Below, piece after piece: positions 32,291 through 45,274 of a stretch of DNA of 64,000 bases. The position numbers were made by a program, and so were the translations under genes. The notes under the pieces were generated by a model. That model searched no databases. It saw only the letters and a list, made by a program, of their open reading frames with translations, and was not told where the DNA came from. Source of the DNA: Lenzites betulinus (taxonomy: Eukaryota; Basidiomycota; Agaricomycetes; Polyporales; Polyporaceae); NCBI GenBank assembly GCA_022264855.1, contig JABYQU010000055.1, forward strand, positions 1-64,000, written 5' to 3'. How positions within the stretch are numbered: position 1 is the stretch's first letter; every line of letters starts with the position of its first letter.

Positions 32291-35200
32291 TTACCAGGGA
32301 TCGGCGTCGAACAGCCCCATGACCGAATTATCATGCCACTGCGCGAGTGCGCTGTGGGTCTTGACCTTGGCATCCTGATCCTCGTCCTCCTCGTTCTTCG
32401 CGTCCAAACCAGGCTCATCGTCTGTCTTCTGGTTCCGACCATCGTCTCGCGACCGCTCGAGGCTCGCCCTCACCGAGCGATGGACATCGTCAAGGTGGAC
32501 GAGTCCGCGGTGTGCCGGCCTAGCGGAGACGGCGCCGAAGACGTACTCCAAAGTCTTCATGATGTCGCGGGATTCTGAAGCAGGCTTGACGTCCGACTCC
32601 GGTTCAGTGGGCTTCGTCCTTTTCGCGATCGCGTCCTTTTCCTCTTTGGCCTTCGCCTTCGCCATGGCCCGGTCCGAGAACGCGACAAGCGCGTCCGCGA
32701 GCTGTGTTCCGCTCTGCAGGGGCCCGTTGGCGAGCAAGCCCTCGAGCGTGTCCTTGAGAAGTGTGGCGTCCGCTACCGACAGGATCCGAGGGGTCGTCTT
32801 GTCGCGCTCAAACTGGTACATGTAGTGGGTGCACTCCTCCACGGAGGGTATGCTGTAGGGGACCGCGGTGTATGTCACCGTCTGCAGCCACATCTGGATC
32901 GCGGCCTCAAGCGGCGTGTTTCCGACCCCGTCTTCGAGATGCAGGACTGCCGCAGGTCCGGCGTCGCCAACATGGCGCGCGATTTCTGGATAGCCTTCCT
33001 TGACTGCGACGTGGAAGGCGGTGAACCCGGTCTTGTCTCGCAGAGTGAACATAGGTGCTTCTACCTGGAGGATCAACCGAACCGCAGGGAGACTCGCCCG
33101 TTTGACGGCGATGTGCAGCGGCTGACAAGCGGCGACTCAGTAGCCACTCCTGAAAGTAGGCAGCGACCGACTCACAGTGTTGAGCCCATCCTTCGATTGC
33201 TGCAGGAGCATGCGCTGGGTGACGTCCGTGGGAAGCTTGTCGAGTACGTGCTTGAGTAGCTTCAAGTGGTTCTCGGAGGCATTATGCGCGGAGAGTAGAT
33301 GATAGATGTTCCATCTAAAGATTCCGTCAAAAAGGGTAGATCAATCACAGCGAGGTTCGACCTTACCCCCGTATGTCTGTCTCAGTCGGAGACACGCCCT
33401 GCGATACCAGGTAGTCGAACATTTCCGCGGGAGCACCAGAGTCTGCAGCGACCAGGATGGTGTTGAACCCAACGTAATGAATCCTGAACCATCCTTGAGT
33501 CTAAACATAACGAACAAGATCAGTCGAGACGACTCACCGCGATTGGAGAGCATTCTGTAGCTTTGCGGGCTGCAACCCGATGAGGGCTTTGAGGAGGTCT
33601 ACATGACCCCCGACGACGGCGGCGGTCACGGCGGATTCGTTCACTTCGTTGCTGACCCAGCCGAGCAGGGCCGGTATCTGCTCCCGAACGCGGCTGATAT
33701 ACTTAGCCTTGTCACCGCTGTTCGTTGACGCGTAGTAGTCGTAGGCAGCTACTGGGCGCTCGGTCGCGAGGTACCGCACGACTGCATTCCCACCACGGTG
33801 TGCGGCGGTCCATAGAAGGGGAAACTCGAAGACCTTCGCGGTCCCGGGCGCATTGGGGTCACTCTTCTGCACCAAATCCTTGCGCTTCTTGCCGTGCACG
33901 TTGAGCCCGAAGTAGGTCTTTGTAGATTTCTTCGGGTGCTGCTGGGGCTGAGCATCGCCATCGTCGCGATCTTCGCCGTCAGACTCGGGGAGCGTGATGC
34001 CGACGGCAGTCCGACGTATGAGCTCGTCCAGCATTTCTGGTCGATCGAACTCGCAGATCCAGGCGACGGCGGACGCCGGGGTGTCGAATTCGGGGAGCAT
34101 CTTGTACAAATCACAGATTTGCACGAACGCCTCGAAATCGCCTTCCAACACGGCCTTGAACAGGAGAGGACCTCCTCTGCCCTTGCAGTCAGGACCTGTG
34201 AAGTACGTGTCGGAAATCTCAAGGAGGCGCCTAGGTGGCACTTCCGTCTGCACTTCGGAGGATTGGTGCGCGATGTCGACGAAGTTGATCTGGGAACGTT
34301 CTACGTCAACGCTGATGTTGTCGGATCCATCGTCCGAGCCGCTGTCGGAGTCGTCGCTCTCTACGACGGGGTTAAACATGCCGTTGCAACGCCGCACGAG
34401 TCTGCGTACCGAGAGCCAGATTCCTACTCGCAATAAACTTGCGTTCCTTCGCGTCCTTTGGCTTGTACTGCGCGATAGCAATTGCGAGGATGAGACGCGC
34501 TGCCTCCCACTGGCGGTTGTTGATTGCCATAGATAGTGGGCTGAAACCTAACGGCGTAGCGATGGTCTCAATAACAGGATGGGGCTTGTCAGTGGAGGCA
34601 GTGGAAGACGTACCCCTGTCGGTCAAGAAAGTACAAGTGACTTGTAGGGCCTTGCCTTCCTTCTTGCCCTTCGGAAGACAAAGCGCTCGAATCTTCCCGG
34701 TGTCGCCAACACGACACGCTTCGAAAAGCTCGTCGTACAGACTGGTCAGATGGTTTGGAATGTCGTCAAACATCATATCGCCTTTCATCTTCTGATACGA
34801 TACCACAGAGGAATATTTGGGCGTTCTATGGTAGCTTCGTGCAAGCCCTTTGTCGACCTCGATGTCCGGGCCGAAGAGCTCTATCGCTGTCTTCGCGTCG
34901 TGCGCAACCAGCAGTTTTTCCACCCACTGGAAGTAGGAAACAATGTTCAGGAAGAGCTCGCGCATCTCGGGGAACTCCTTGGTGTCGCGTTCGTACATCC
35001 AAGTGTTTTCCGACACCTTGAGCAGGTGTGCTCCACGTTCGCCTTGCCAGCCAGGGAGGGCAGCCACCTCATGATACCTGGGCCTGTTAGCCTTCTCGTC
35101 GGCACGTATGATGAAATTGTCCGCCTCTTTCTGAATGACGGGGGAAGTGGAGTGCAGGTAGTCCAGGATCGATCTGTGTGTGTTCGGAAAGTGGGGATTG

Positions 35201-38191
35201 TGGCGGTGTCTCTTGAGGTCAATATTGAACTCTGCACCGATATCGACGAGGAGCTCAACAACGTCGTCGAGGTACGCGATAGCCGTTTCCACAGGGACAT
35301 ATAATGCTGATCTCCAGTCCCTATCCTCACGGGAGTAAGCGTTCTTCCTGTTTGAAGCGCATGACGAGTCAGTGATATTGATACATTCACGACATTCGCA
35401 GAAGCATACCTGAGCTCATGCGCACGACTGTAGTCTTCCTCCTCGAAAACAACCTTCGCTCCGAAAGCTAAGAGTACGGCGAGAGCAGCGTGATGACCAT
35501 TTGCGAGGGCAGAGACGATAGGAAACGTCGCGTCGCACTGCCATGCCGTGACGTGTGGGGAGTTGAGGACCGCCCTGGCTTTCGGGTCGTTCCGCAAGAA
35601 GGTCTCGATCAGCCGGGGGTGCCCTGTACAGACGATCTTGTGGAAAATTGTAAAGAGGCTCTCGTCGGCCTCGGAAGAGACCGCTCCATGCGCGAACAGC
35701 TTCTTCGCGATTTCGCAAGCGGCATCTGCGTCGCGGGTAAGGGCAGTCGCCGTGAGCGGGTGTAGTGGCGGAGCGTGAAAACGCTCGGCCTTGGTCACAA
35801 GCTTCGCGTCCGCCCCAGATGCCAGCAGCGCTTCCGCAGCGCCCACTGAGCCAAACGCAACCGCGTATTGCAGGGGGGTGAGTGCGAAATCCCAGTCAGG
35901 GAGGTTGATATCGATGACGTCCGGCGTGTCCTTGTTGTCCTCAGGTATCTGGCTCGTGTCGGGCTTCGGGGCCTTGTGGGCACTCTTCGACTTACCCTCG
36001 TCGTCTGACGACCAATCATCTTCACTGCTGTTGCGCTCCTCGCCGTCGCCATCCTCCTCGCTGCTTTCATCAACATCCATCTTGTCCTCCTCAGGGTCCG
36101 CAGGCTCGCCATCGTCCTTCGAGACTTCGCTTTCTTCCTTGGCCTTCTCAGCATTGATCGCACTGCGCTCGAGCAACTTGTGTATCACAACCGGAAGGTC
36201 GAGCTGTGCAGCCAGATGAAGTGCCGTACGTCCATCGACTAGGCGGAACGTCATCCGCGCGCCAGCGTTGATCAAGTCGCAAGCGATGTCTACTTCCTTC
36301 GAGAGAATCGCGACCTGAAGAGGCGTGCGGCCAACATGATCGCGCCGGTCAACGTCCATCTTGTCGTCGACCAGAATTTTCGCCACTGCCGCACGGTCAC
36401 CTGCAGCAATCGCGTTGAAGAGCTTCTCGGTGGGACCCATATACGCCTGTTCGGCCCATTCGCCGTCATCTATGGGATGGAAACTGCCGGAGATACTTTG
36501 TCTCCCAGGGTCTTCTCGTATGAATCTGTGATGGGTTGTAAAATAGTGAACGTTGGGGCTGGCTGGATACGTACTGGATGCGGCCGCGAACGTAAGAGTC
36601 GTCTTCTGTCTCTTGCAGCTTCTTCTCATCGTCGTTCTTCGCTTCAGGACAGAACTGGGCACAATGTTATGAGGGTTACGTGCTAGTGAAAGGAGTCTAT
36701 ATACCTCGCAGCAGTCCTCTAAGCACTCAGCCATTGTCCCAAAGAAAGCCGGATGGCGATGCAGACGCCTATCCTTGTTCTTTGGGTTGTACAGGGCTAT
36801 AACGATATTTGTGTCAGTTTCAAGGGTTTTACAGGTACGTCAACGCCTACAATTCATGCCCAAATCCTGTAATAGCGGATCAGAATACCGTGTGAGTCGT
36901 CAAGAACACGAACGTACTGTCTGGTACACAAGCTTGTCAATGCGCCTCGCATCCCATCCTGGGCCGTACGGTATATGCAGAGACTGAACATCGTAGTCGT
37001 TCATCTCCAGCCCGCCGAGGTCAGTGCTCGCCTTCAGGTCGCCCTTCATCTTTCTCTTGCGCCGGATGTCGAACAAGTCCCCTGCCGGAGGACGCGCGCG
37101 GAGGAGGCGCCTGTCCAAAAGGTAGCGTTCTTTGGCCTCAGCATCCAAGAGTCGCTCAAGTACGAGCAGCCGCGCGAGGCCTTGGACACGAGCGATTGAC
37201 CGCTCAAAGATCTATCGCCGACGATGTTAGAGGGCCACGACACATTTGACAGCGTGGGCAAACTCACCGTGGGGTCGATGTCGTCCCGCCGCAAGGTAGG
37301 AACACGCACCTCGAAACCTCTCATTGAGTACTTCGCGAGACGGACTTCATACGAGGGCGAACGGCGCGTCATGTCCACGGTATTGCACTGGCGCATCATC
37401 GCCACGATCGCACGGGGGTTCGCCCACACGCGGTGGCCATCGTACAGGCAGCACGGTGCGTCGACATCGAAGCCGGCCAAGATCTCCGCTGGGGAGGTGT
37501 AAAGGCGCAAGACGATCTGGACAGAGCGGTACGGATATTGTGAATGAATCGAGACTGTGTGCTTGGTGCGGATACAAGTGACGTCCCAGGGAACGGAGTC
37601 GCGGACGGCCTCGTAAATGACTTGCATCTTCGCCTCTGCCTGCTCCGGCGTCATACCGTACATGAAAAGGTCGACGTCGGACGTCGGGAAGGCGTTGCTG
37701 TGGAAGTACTTGCGCATGGCGCGTTTGGATGCCTTTGCCGATTCGGGTACGGGCGCGAGGCAAGCTTGGATAGAACCTCCTGCGACGACGACGTTGCTCC
37801 AATCGGCGAGCTGCGAAAGTGAGCACTCCGAGAAAATCGCCCAGTTCTTCTTGAACTCGTCCAGACAAGACACCATCGCAGGACTGCCGTCCTTGCGTCG
37901 CTGCTTCTCTGACAGGGGAAGAACATAATGCGCGGAGAGATCATCTTCATCCGTGACCCTCCTCATGTGAGTCGTCCGGATGACCTCGGGGGCCTCGAAT
38001 ACGTCGACCAGTCCGACGTGGGGATCTTGAAGCTGGGCATTGCCCTTGTCGGTGGCAAACAGCTTGCGAAGCTCGGCCTCAGCCTTTAGAGACGGCTCGA
38101 GTACTTCCGTGAGAGCGTCGTATGCTGCAGGACTCCGAGGCAGCTCTGCGATGCGTGCCAAAAAGGATTTGGCTTCTTGCGGTTGGGGCAT
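32291..38191 (-). CDS. Nucleotidyltransferase-like plus ankyrin-repeat giant protein
   Basis: One gene of many exons from MPQPQEAKSFLARIAEL at 38191 to GLFDADPW at 32291. Residues about 140-300 (37790-37250) carry VVAGGSIQACL and FPTSDVDLFMYG: the GGS and DxD pattern of the nucleotidyltransferase fold, followed by GFDVDAPCCLYDGHRVWANP. Next come RRIDKLVYQT, RRLHRHPAFFGTMAECLEDCC, and ankyrin repeats (HVGRTPLQVAILSKEVDIAC, DGRTALHLAAQLDLPVVIHKL, TPLQYAVAFGSVGAAEALL, TGFTAFHVAVKEGYPEIA). Acidic linkers separate them (ESSEEDGDGEERNSSEDD). This arrangement is known in fungal ankyrin proteins of undefined function. The chain across 36900-36735 uses a less certain donor. It could be split into two genes, but the conserved order argues for one. 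Confidence 0.82.
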
Positions 38192-39017
38192 GTCTAGGAA
38201 GAGTGAATGCAGATGGTTCGGGGGACTGCTGGGGATTGGCGATGAGTATCTGGCTTATATGTCATAGCCAGCGCTAGTGTTTGAATGTCCTGGAGCAACG
38301 CTAACGTTAGCCGTAGCCGTCGACTCATCGACCAAACCGAAAGGGCGCGTACGTTAACGGTGCCCGACGCCCGTGTGACTCACGCAGCCCAAATTCGATC
38401 GTGGCGGGAAAGGAAGAGGCTGTTGTGCGAGGCGCCGCGCCCAATAAGTGGGCGCGCGCCTCTCTCCAAAACAGGCAAATCCCGCCGATGCCCGCTCAGT
38501 GCGATCCCGATTCCCGAGTCACCGCAGTTCACCGCCGGCTGTTGTTGCCCGCGCTCCTCACAGCCTCACAAGGTCAGGAGGTCTCCGGGATTTCAAGAAG
38601 CACAATCTAGGCGTAGGTATGCCGATGAAATTCGTAGGCACGATGCCGCGCTAGCCGTTCCACCCGAAGACAATAGTACACCTGATCGACGCTTCAGTAA
38701 TTCGTGCGAGCAAAGTAGACGAGAAACGTCAACAAACATGCGGTACGGAGCAATGCCCAAAAGTGGAAAACGCACTCACCAGCTACTACTCGCCTATGTA
38801 TCCAAAACACGACTTCGGGGTTGACTCACGAGCCGTGTACCGAGCCCCCATACGTATATTGTGCAGATCAGCGATTAGCAGAGATATGACTCACCTCGGA
38901 GAGTCATATGTTCCGTCAACGCACTGGATAGGCGGTGCGCGCAATGTAGGTGAACGAAGTCCCACAAACCAATAAGTTGATGTCCCATAAGCCGAAGCGA
39001 ACGCTATACTGCTGAGT
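38192..39017. other. Intergenic, no gene seen
   Basis: Promoter of the NTase-ankyrin gene and 3' flank of GPI8. Short plus-strand frames at 38285-38824 lack coding character. Confidence 0.5.
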
Positions 39018-40510
39018 CTATCTCCTCGTGGCAACCCAGCCTACGATTAGAAGCACAAGAGCGCTGGAAGACCACGTCCTCAACGCTCTCGTAAGGGGAG
39101 CCCCCACGGAAGATTGTGGTGTTGCCGCCAAAGCAGCAATGAACGGCCGACTGTCGATAACTCCGGCTGGCACAAACTCCGTTTTATCGTCCTCGTCGGA
39201 AGCTAGGCTGTCCACCGGGATGACTGGCATGGATACGTGCGGAACGGGTGCACTGTCTGAAGGTGCCAGGACTTCGGCCTGTGCGACACCACCAAAGAAG
39301 TTCGTGACGAGTGTGTCCCGGAGTGAGCGGGGAAAGAGATCTGAGCGCACGCCAGGGTGCGAGTTGATCTTCACGGGGTCGTACGTATCAAACTATGGGC
39401 GTGGGTCAGTGAGCCTACCATGTGACTGCATGCCTAGGGTAAATAATGCTCACAAGGTCCTGCATAGTCGCCTGGCTGGTCTTGTTGATACCTTCCATAT
39501 ACTCGAGCATATAATGGGTGTAGCTATCGATAACGGCGACGCCAATATCGCGGTCGTTCTCGTGCTATGCAGATTGGTCGGTGAGTATATGCACATTTGT
39601 TGATCAGGTATACGTACAGAGTATGAATTCTCGTGGATAACAGACGAGCCAGTGGCGAGTACGTTAGGTGAGTAGAACTTTGAGTACATGGTGTTCGCTT
39701 GACATGTGTCGATCATGAAGAATAGCTCGTTGTATCTGCGGCCCCTTCAACATGATAGATACATGTAAAGAAGAGGTTACTGACCGTTTCTTCTCCCACA
39801 TCTGGGCGACAGCGTCAGCGATGTCGAACGCACTGATCTCCTCACTGTCTTGAAACTTCAAGAACTCGTTTCCGCCATGACCCGTCATGTAGATGAACAC
39901 GTTCGAGCGGTCGTCCGTCAGCAGTCTTTTCGACCTGGGCACCGAAGGCTCGACTCGGCCTGCGGAATGGTTCAATGCCCTGTGCACCGACGCACACAAT
40001 GCATAGTACCTACCAGTCAGAACTCGCAGGAAATTCTCCACGGTGACTTCGTAGCCGCGATAGTCCACCTCGATGTTGTCTCCATATAGGTCCAGGGTCT
40101 TCGCGGAGCTTGAGTACACGCACCCAGGAAACTTGTTGCGAGCATTACACGCCGCGTCATCCGCCAGCATGAGTATGATATTGGAGTCCGGTATTCCCAG
40201 CCGCTTTACTGTACGATACCTGCGGGACCAGCTCCTCAATGCCGTCTCCAGCCTGCACACGGTGCCTCACTCACATTCCGAGCGCGTTAGACATGTGCTG
40301 TGAGCGCAGGGGCGGTCAGTACGCTATTGCGGCAAAATAGAATGGTAGACTCACCCTGTAGTTGAACCAATACCGTGACGCGCACACTAGCACGGCCCAA
40401 TTATTGGTATGCGAGGAGCCATGTCTGCCAGAGAGCTCTGAATCCTCGTGGGCGTTCGCAAATATCCCAAGCCATAGAGCCAAGACCAGCACTCTCAGAG
40501 CAGCAAACAT
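39018..40510 (-). CDS. GPI8: GPI transamidase catalytic subunit (PIG-K/GPI8)
   Basis: Catalytic subunit of the ER GPI transamidase, a caspase-like C13 cysteine peptidase that cleaves the C-terminal signal and transfers the protein to a GPI anchor. Signal peptide MFAALRVLVLALWLGIFANA, then NNWAVLVCASRYWFNYR, YRTVKRLGIPDSNIILMLAD and GYEVTVENFLRVLTG. Catalytic His is in YMTGHGGNEF and catalytic Cys in MIDTCQANTMY. The chain ends with a single membrane segment (SSALVLLIVGWVA) before the stop. About seven or eight exons; one is only 23 nt (40297-40275, HMSNALG). Introns keep the frame where checked. The linker between the peptidase core and the membrane segment is long and acidic (VDSLASDEDDKTEF). 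Confidence 0.95.
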
Positions 40511-43248
40511 AGGTCGTGGAAGGTGCGCAACGTCGTGAACGCAGCGTCGTTAAAAGTGGGGGTTGTACATGCGGTAGGGAGATGTCAAGGTTGCTGCTTG
40601 CTGATTCTGCGACTCGCAGCTGCAGGAGGATATATTGTCTATATATGGTAACGTGTAACGTGCCTGTGCGCTTAGATCACGTGCCACGGCGAGCCCGCGG
40701 CGCGCGCAGCGTAGGTTTCTCTTTCTCTCTCAGACCATCTTGCGCATCTATCCACAGCTTCTACCATGATTCTGTCATTATGAGGGTATATTTGCGCTCA
40801 GCCGCGCCAAATCACTCACCCAGCTGTGTGCTTTCACTTGAACACAGGCCCAGTGGTCATAATGATGGATCGAACGCGAATAACAAACAATTCTGAGTAG
40901 GCCGAGAAGAATATACTACGCACAAATATACTTGGGATTTCTTGCCAGAAGTAGCACAGGTGAAGGTGAGTGTATGCGCCGAAAGTCTCCGCATTAAACT
41001 CCAACTAACTATGACCAGCGTCGTGCAAATGTGGCATGGTATATTGCAAACCCTCCGCTATTCCACGGGTTCATTCATCACTTCAACCAGAGAACTTATG
41101 GCAATGTTGCGGTAATAATCGTCAAAATTGTCAGCCAGTGACCCCTCGTTCGTACCACCATCGTTCAGAACACATCTCGCTACACGACCAAGTCTATCAT
41201 CGACATTTTTCGCCTGAGCGGTAACTTCGCTGTCAGTGTCAGCCCGCCGTGCATGGCATATTACTTTGTAGTTTTTCTTGGGTCCACTCATAACCCGGCC
41301 AAACTGATCACAGATACTACAGTACCAGTATCATATGGAAGGCATCATGATCACGATCTACAGACCCCCCAGTGGCTGTGAAATCCGCTTGTGTACAACA
41401 GATCCCTCCAGTACTCGATAACGCCAGTACTGTACCCGTTGGTATAGTAAGTCTGCTGATTCCCCTTGCCAACACGATATACGTGCACACGTCTAGCCAA
41501 CAAGACATACCCGCATGTCTAGAAGCATTGCGTCGACTTACGTCTGCCATGCACATCTTTACCTGGTAGCCGCCGTATAGTCAGTTAGTGACCTCTTCAC
41601 CCTCTCCTCACTCGTGCACTCAAGCCCCCATCAGGACCACCAGCCAGGGTTCCCTTCTCCTTGATGCCAGCAAGAGTACAATTTATGCTGCTCGAAGTTC
41701 GCCGACTCACACGAGAAATAAAACAACTGTGCAGGATGCAGCCCGCTAATGAGTTTAACCCCGGCTTGTTGACTCCCCGGAACGCATGCCGCCACCTACC
41801 GGTGCTAATCACCGGTGTCCCTCGGAGACGAGGGTGCGGCGGACCGGTATCATGAAGACATAGCGCCCTCGTCAATATTGTGCCCGGTACCGACGAATAA
41901 CCGAGCCAAATGACGTCCTAAATCTCAATGCTTCGTTGTCTAGTGAGTGACACTTTCTAAAATCCCCAACTGCGTTGGTGAGCTCCAACGTGACATCTGT
42001 TAGCCTCATCTACAAATGATTGGGCGCCCCAGTCAACCTGCGATCAGCATCGGAGGGTTGGTTGATGAGAAGCAGCCGGACTATAGTTGCAGGTTGGTGG
42101 TCCTGCGCGTGTATGCGCTTCCCACCGGCTTCTCGTTCATTGTTCGAACTTCTCTGACGCAACCCACGCTCCGCGACACTCCTTGGCAGAAGTTCATGGG
42201 ACTCGCGCAAGGTGTGGGTTGCAATCTGCCCGACGACATAGCTTACTGATAATAGTGATGCGCAGGTGCCTTGTCGGGGTGTCGTCAAGCACCTTGCCAA
42301 ACCCGGAGGACAGTCTTTCTAACCGGGCGGTCAGACAAGACATTTACTTCTGGCAAATCGTTCGCAGCCATCTGTCAATATCAAGATGTCTTCAGTGTGT
42401 AGAGGTGCGTCACGGACTCTCCTTGTATGATCTTTTTCAAATGATGTGTTGTACCCTCTCTTACGAAATTTTAACGTTCTAGTGATCCGAGAATAATCTT
42501 CACACATTCGGCATTATCTCAATATGCTGGAACACCGATTCAAGGCCGGAAAACGCGCCCTCAAGGCTATATTCAGTCCTCTGCGAAGATTGCGACGAGC
42601 TAGTGGCGTAGAGTAAGAGACCAAACGCCGATTCGAGGCCGAAAAGACGTGCCCCTGGGACTACATTCGGTTTTCTGCGAAGATTGGTGACGAGCTAGTG
42701 GCGTGAAGTGATAGAACAGCACCCTATCATGGCTCTGGCGGCTTTCTTCTTGCGGTTAATGACGGCTGCCAAGGAAGCACCGATGTAGAAACGTTCCCCG
42801 CTCTCTGGTGGCCAAAGCAGATAACAGGAAACGCTTTTCACGACGTATGGATGCAGGATCTTCAAGCTTGCGCCAAGTCGCGACGTCAGTCTGGTATCTC
42901 AGTCAGTAGAAAGTCAATCTGCCTCTGAGTACAGCGCCGTCGACTAAGAAGTACCGACCAATTTCAAACAAGAATCTCCAGGGTTCACCGGAAGTAAAAA
43001 TCTGATGGGGTGATGTTATAGCATCATAGCACCGGCGGTACCGTTATGACAAGAACTCATCGCTCTTTTCAACGCTTTCAAGTGATTCCCATGATCTGGT
43101 ACCGAAAATTATCCAAGCCCCCGACTCACATAAAAGGTGGTTGCAGTTTTGCGACGGAACGTTGAACATCAACGCGCCCTGCCCCCCTCCCCCCTGCGCC
43201 CCTTCACTCACAGCTGCACTCGTATCGGCCACTGACTTGAATACTATC
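40511..43248. other. 2.7-kb intergenic stretch, no confident gene
   Basis: Promoter of GPI8 at one end and of the terpene synthase at the other. A minus-strand 77-codon frame at 41058-41291 (MSGPKKNYKVICHARR...) has plausible composition, but no support from splice sites or family; it may be a small orphan gene. A C-rich tract lies at 43178-43204 upstream of the terpene synthase. Confidence 0.4.
42530..42716. repeat. Tandem duplication, unit about 94 bp
   Basis: Two adjacent diverged copies: each has CGATTCRAGGCCGRAAA near its start (42536, 42629), TCTGCGAAGATTG in the middle, and GACGAGCTAGTGGCGT near its end (42594, 42689). No coding frame. Confidence 0.75.
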
Positions 43249-44585
43249 ATGCCGGATTCCGAGACTTGTGTACACCGGACTACCCCGACATATGACGGGT
43301 GAGTTTGCTTGCCAACGCTATAGATGCCTCAATTGTATAACTTGGGCTTCATCAGGACCCACACATCGCTGTATCGACCTCACTGCAAACCCCTGGCTGC
43401 TGCGGGACCGCGGTCTGGGATTAGGGCGGACACCGCCACCGACACCAAGCGGGTCATCCAAGACTTCTTGACACGCATGCGTTACAGGAGTCCCAACACC
43501 CCTCCTAACGCGAAGCTCAGAGCAGAGGTGACAGCCTCGACCCTCGCGCTGGATGCTGGGATCAGCCCCAAGCTTGTCGCGGCAATGGTGGACACAGGCT
43601 GCACCATAGCCGAATCCACCTACCCCCACGTGTCGTACGAGCACCAGCTCCTCATCTCCGTCTTCACCACGTACGTGGTATTCTTCGACGACATGGGTGG
43701 ACGACAGAACGTGGAGGCATTGGGACGCTTTGGACAGCGAGTGACCACTCATGAAGCCCAGGGACACCCCATCCTCGCTCGCCTCGTGGACCAATTCAAG
43801 GAGATGTATGCCATGTACCCTCCCGTCGGCGCAGACTCCATCGTCTCGGCGACGCTCACCGGGATCATGAGCCGTTATATGGAGCTCATGTCGGCGGACA
43901 CCCCTGTATTCCCTGGCGCCCTTCGCTACCCCTCCTACATGCGCCTCATGGCGGGGTACTCTACCGCTTTCATCTTCTTCTCGTTCCCGAAAGGTTGGCG
44001 AGATCCTGGCGACAGGTCCTACCTACAAATTATTCCGTGAGTGCTTCTCTGGTATCCAGCATCCTAGTCGAAGGAAACTTACTGTATGCTTAGGGAGCTC
44101 GTGTTCCTGTCCGATCATATCAAGTAAGTAACGAGCCGCACTTCCTTGACCTACGCATCTTACGCGCTGCCCGACTCGCCCGACACAACAGCGACATGTG
44201 AGTCTCCGCGCAAATTCCTTCGACGATCATAGCATACTAACGCGCAACCATGCAGCCTGTCCTCGTACAAGGAAGCGTTGGATTGCGAGACGGACAACTA
44301 TGTCCACCTCCGTGCCGCCGCGGCAGGCAAAGACCCGCTCACAGTGTTGCGCGACCTATGCGAAGAAACCCTGGACACGATCCGCAGGGTGGACGACATC
44401 ACCGCGAACGATCCCGCGCTGCGGCAGATCTGGCACAACTTCCTCATGGTGAGCCCCCTTGACGTTGTCCTAGAGCAAACACCGACGCACGATGTACTGA
44501 CATAAATGGTTTGTTACTCTAGGGATACACCGAGTTCCACTTCAGGGCAAAGCGGTATCGTCTTGATGACCTGCAGCTGGAGTAA
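43249..44585 (+). CDS. TRI5-like sesquiterpene synthase (terpene cyclase)
   Basis: Six exons: 43249-43298, 43356-44036, 44094-44123, 44192-44197, 44256-44448 and 44523-44585, giving 340 aa. The enzyme should ionise farnesyl diphosphate with Mg2+ and cyclise it; the product cannot be read from sequence. The aspartate-rich motif is in VVFFDDMGG (about residue 120). The second metal-binding motif, N-D-x-x-S-x-x-x-E, reads NDILSSYKE (about residue 252) and is only restored by the 6-nt exon. The C-terminus (YTEFHFRAKRYRL) with its Arg-Tyr pair is typical of trichodiene-synthase-like cyclases. No P450, transporter or regulator is seen nearby, so this looks like a lone cyclase gene rather than a cluster. 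Confidence 0.9.
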
Positions 44586-45274
44586 CCAACTAAAAAACGC
44601 TGCACCACCAAATAAACGTCTTGCTCTCTCATGTCCAATGTACGAACTGTATGGGCTGCTATGCATCTTGTGTATAGAACGGACCTGCCCGGCTTCGCGA
44701 GTTGTACGATATGCAGTAACCTGTACACTTCTCGTTGAATCATAGTGTTCACTCACACTCACTCGTCCCGTAGTGACTTCGCTTTCCATGCACAAAGGGG
44801 AACGTTCCTCCCTCAAACTTGAAGAACTCTTCTGCACCGACACAGTTGCAATGCCAAGCTCGGTGGGAGGTGCGCGCTGATGGTCTGATTTACCCCCTCG
44901 TCTTCCTCCTCCACCGGCGTTCTGCCGTGCGAGGGAATAATTGATCGATTGAAGGACCATCATGATCATGCATGAGCGTACACGTTGAACTATCATACGG
45001 GTGGACCCATCCCGAGTGGGTCCAAATTGTACTGTGGGCGGTACGGGTACTAACATACGACAAGGCAGAACAATACAAAGATGCGACAGAGGATGCTTCA
45101 AACGGTGTATGAGCGCGAGACAAAGACAAACAGGAAGAGACAGTCATATGAGGCGAGGCGGAGAGACAGAGAGTGCGAGAGAGACGTAGCAGAGAGATGG
45201 TGGTAATACATGCAGAAGAAATGAAAGGAACGATCTGAACGAAAGACTCAGGACGGGCTCTGTCCCGCGCCGAG
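44586..45274. other. Intergenic between convergent genes, GA-rich
   Basis: Region of the 3' ends of the terpene synthase and the histidine kinase. A purine-rich stretch (GAGACAGAGAGTGCGAGAGA) lies at about 45160-45185. No gene. Confidence 0.5.

Noticed and set aside
36735..36900. Splitting the NTase-ankyrin gene into two genes here
   Set aside because: The sequences on both sides (RRIDKLVYQT and NPKNKDRRLHRHPAFFG) continue one conserved family order, and an intron with an acceptable donor joins them.
43249..45274. A terpene biosynthetic cluster
   Set aside because: Only the cyclase is present; no P450, dehydrogenase, transporter or regulator is recognised within the window.
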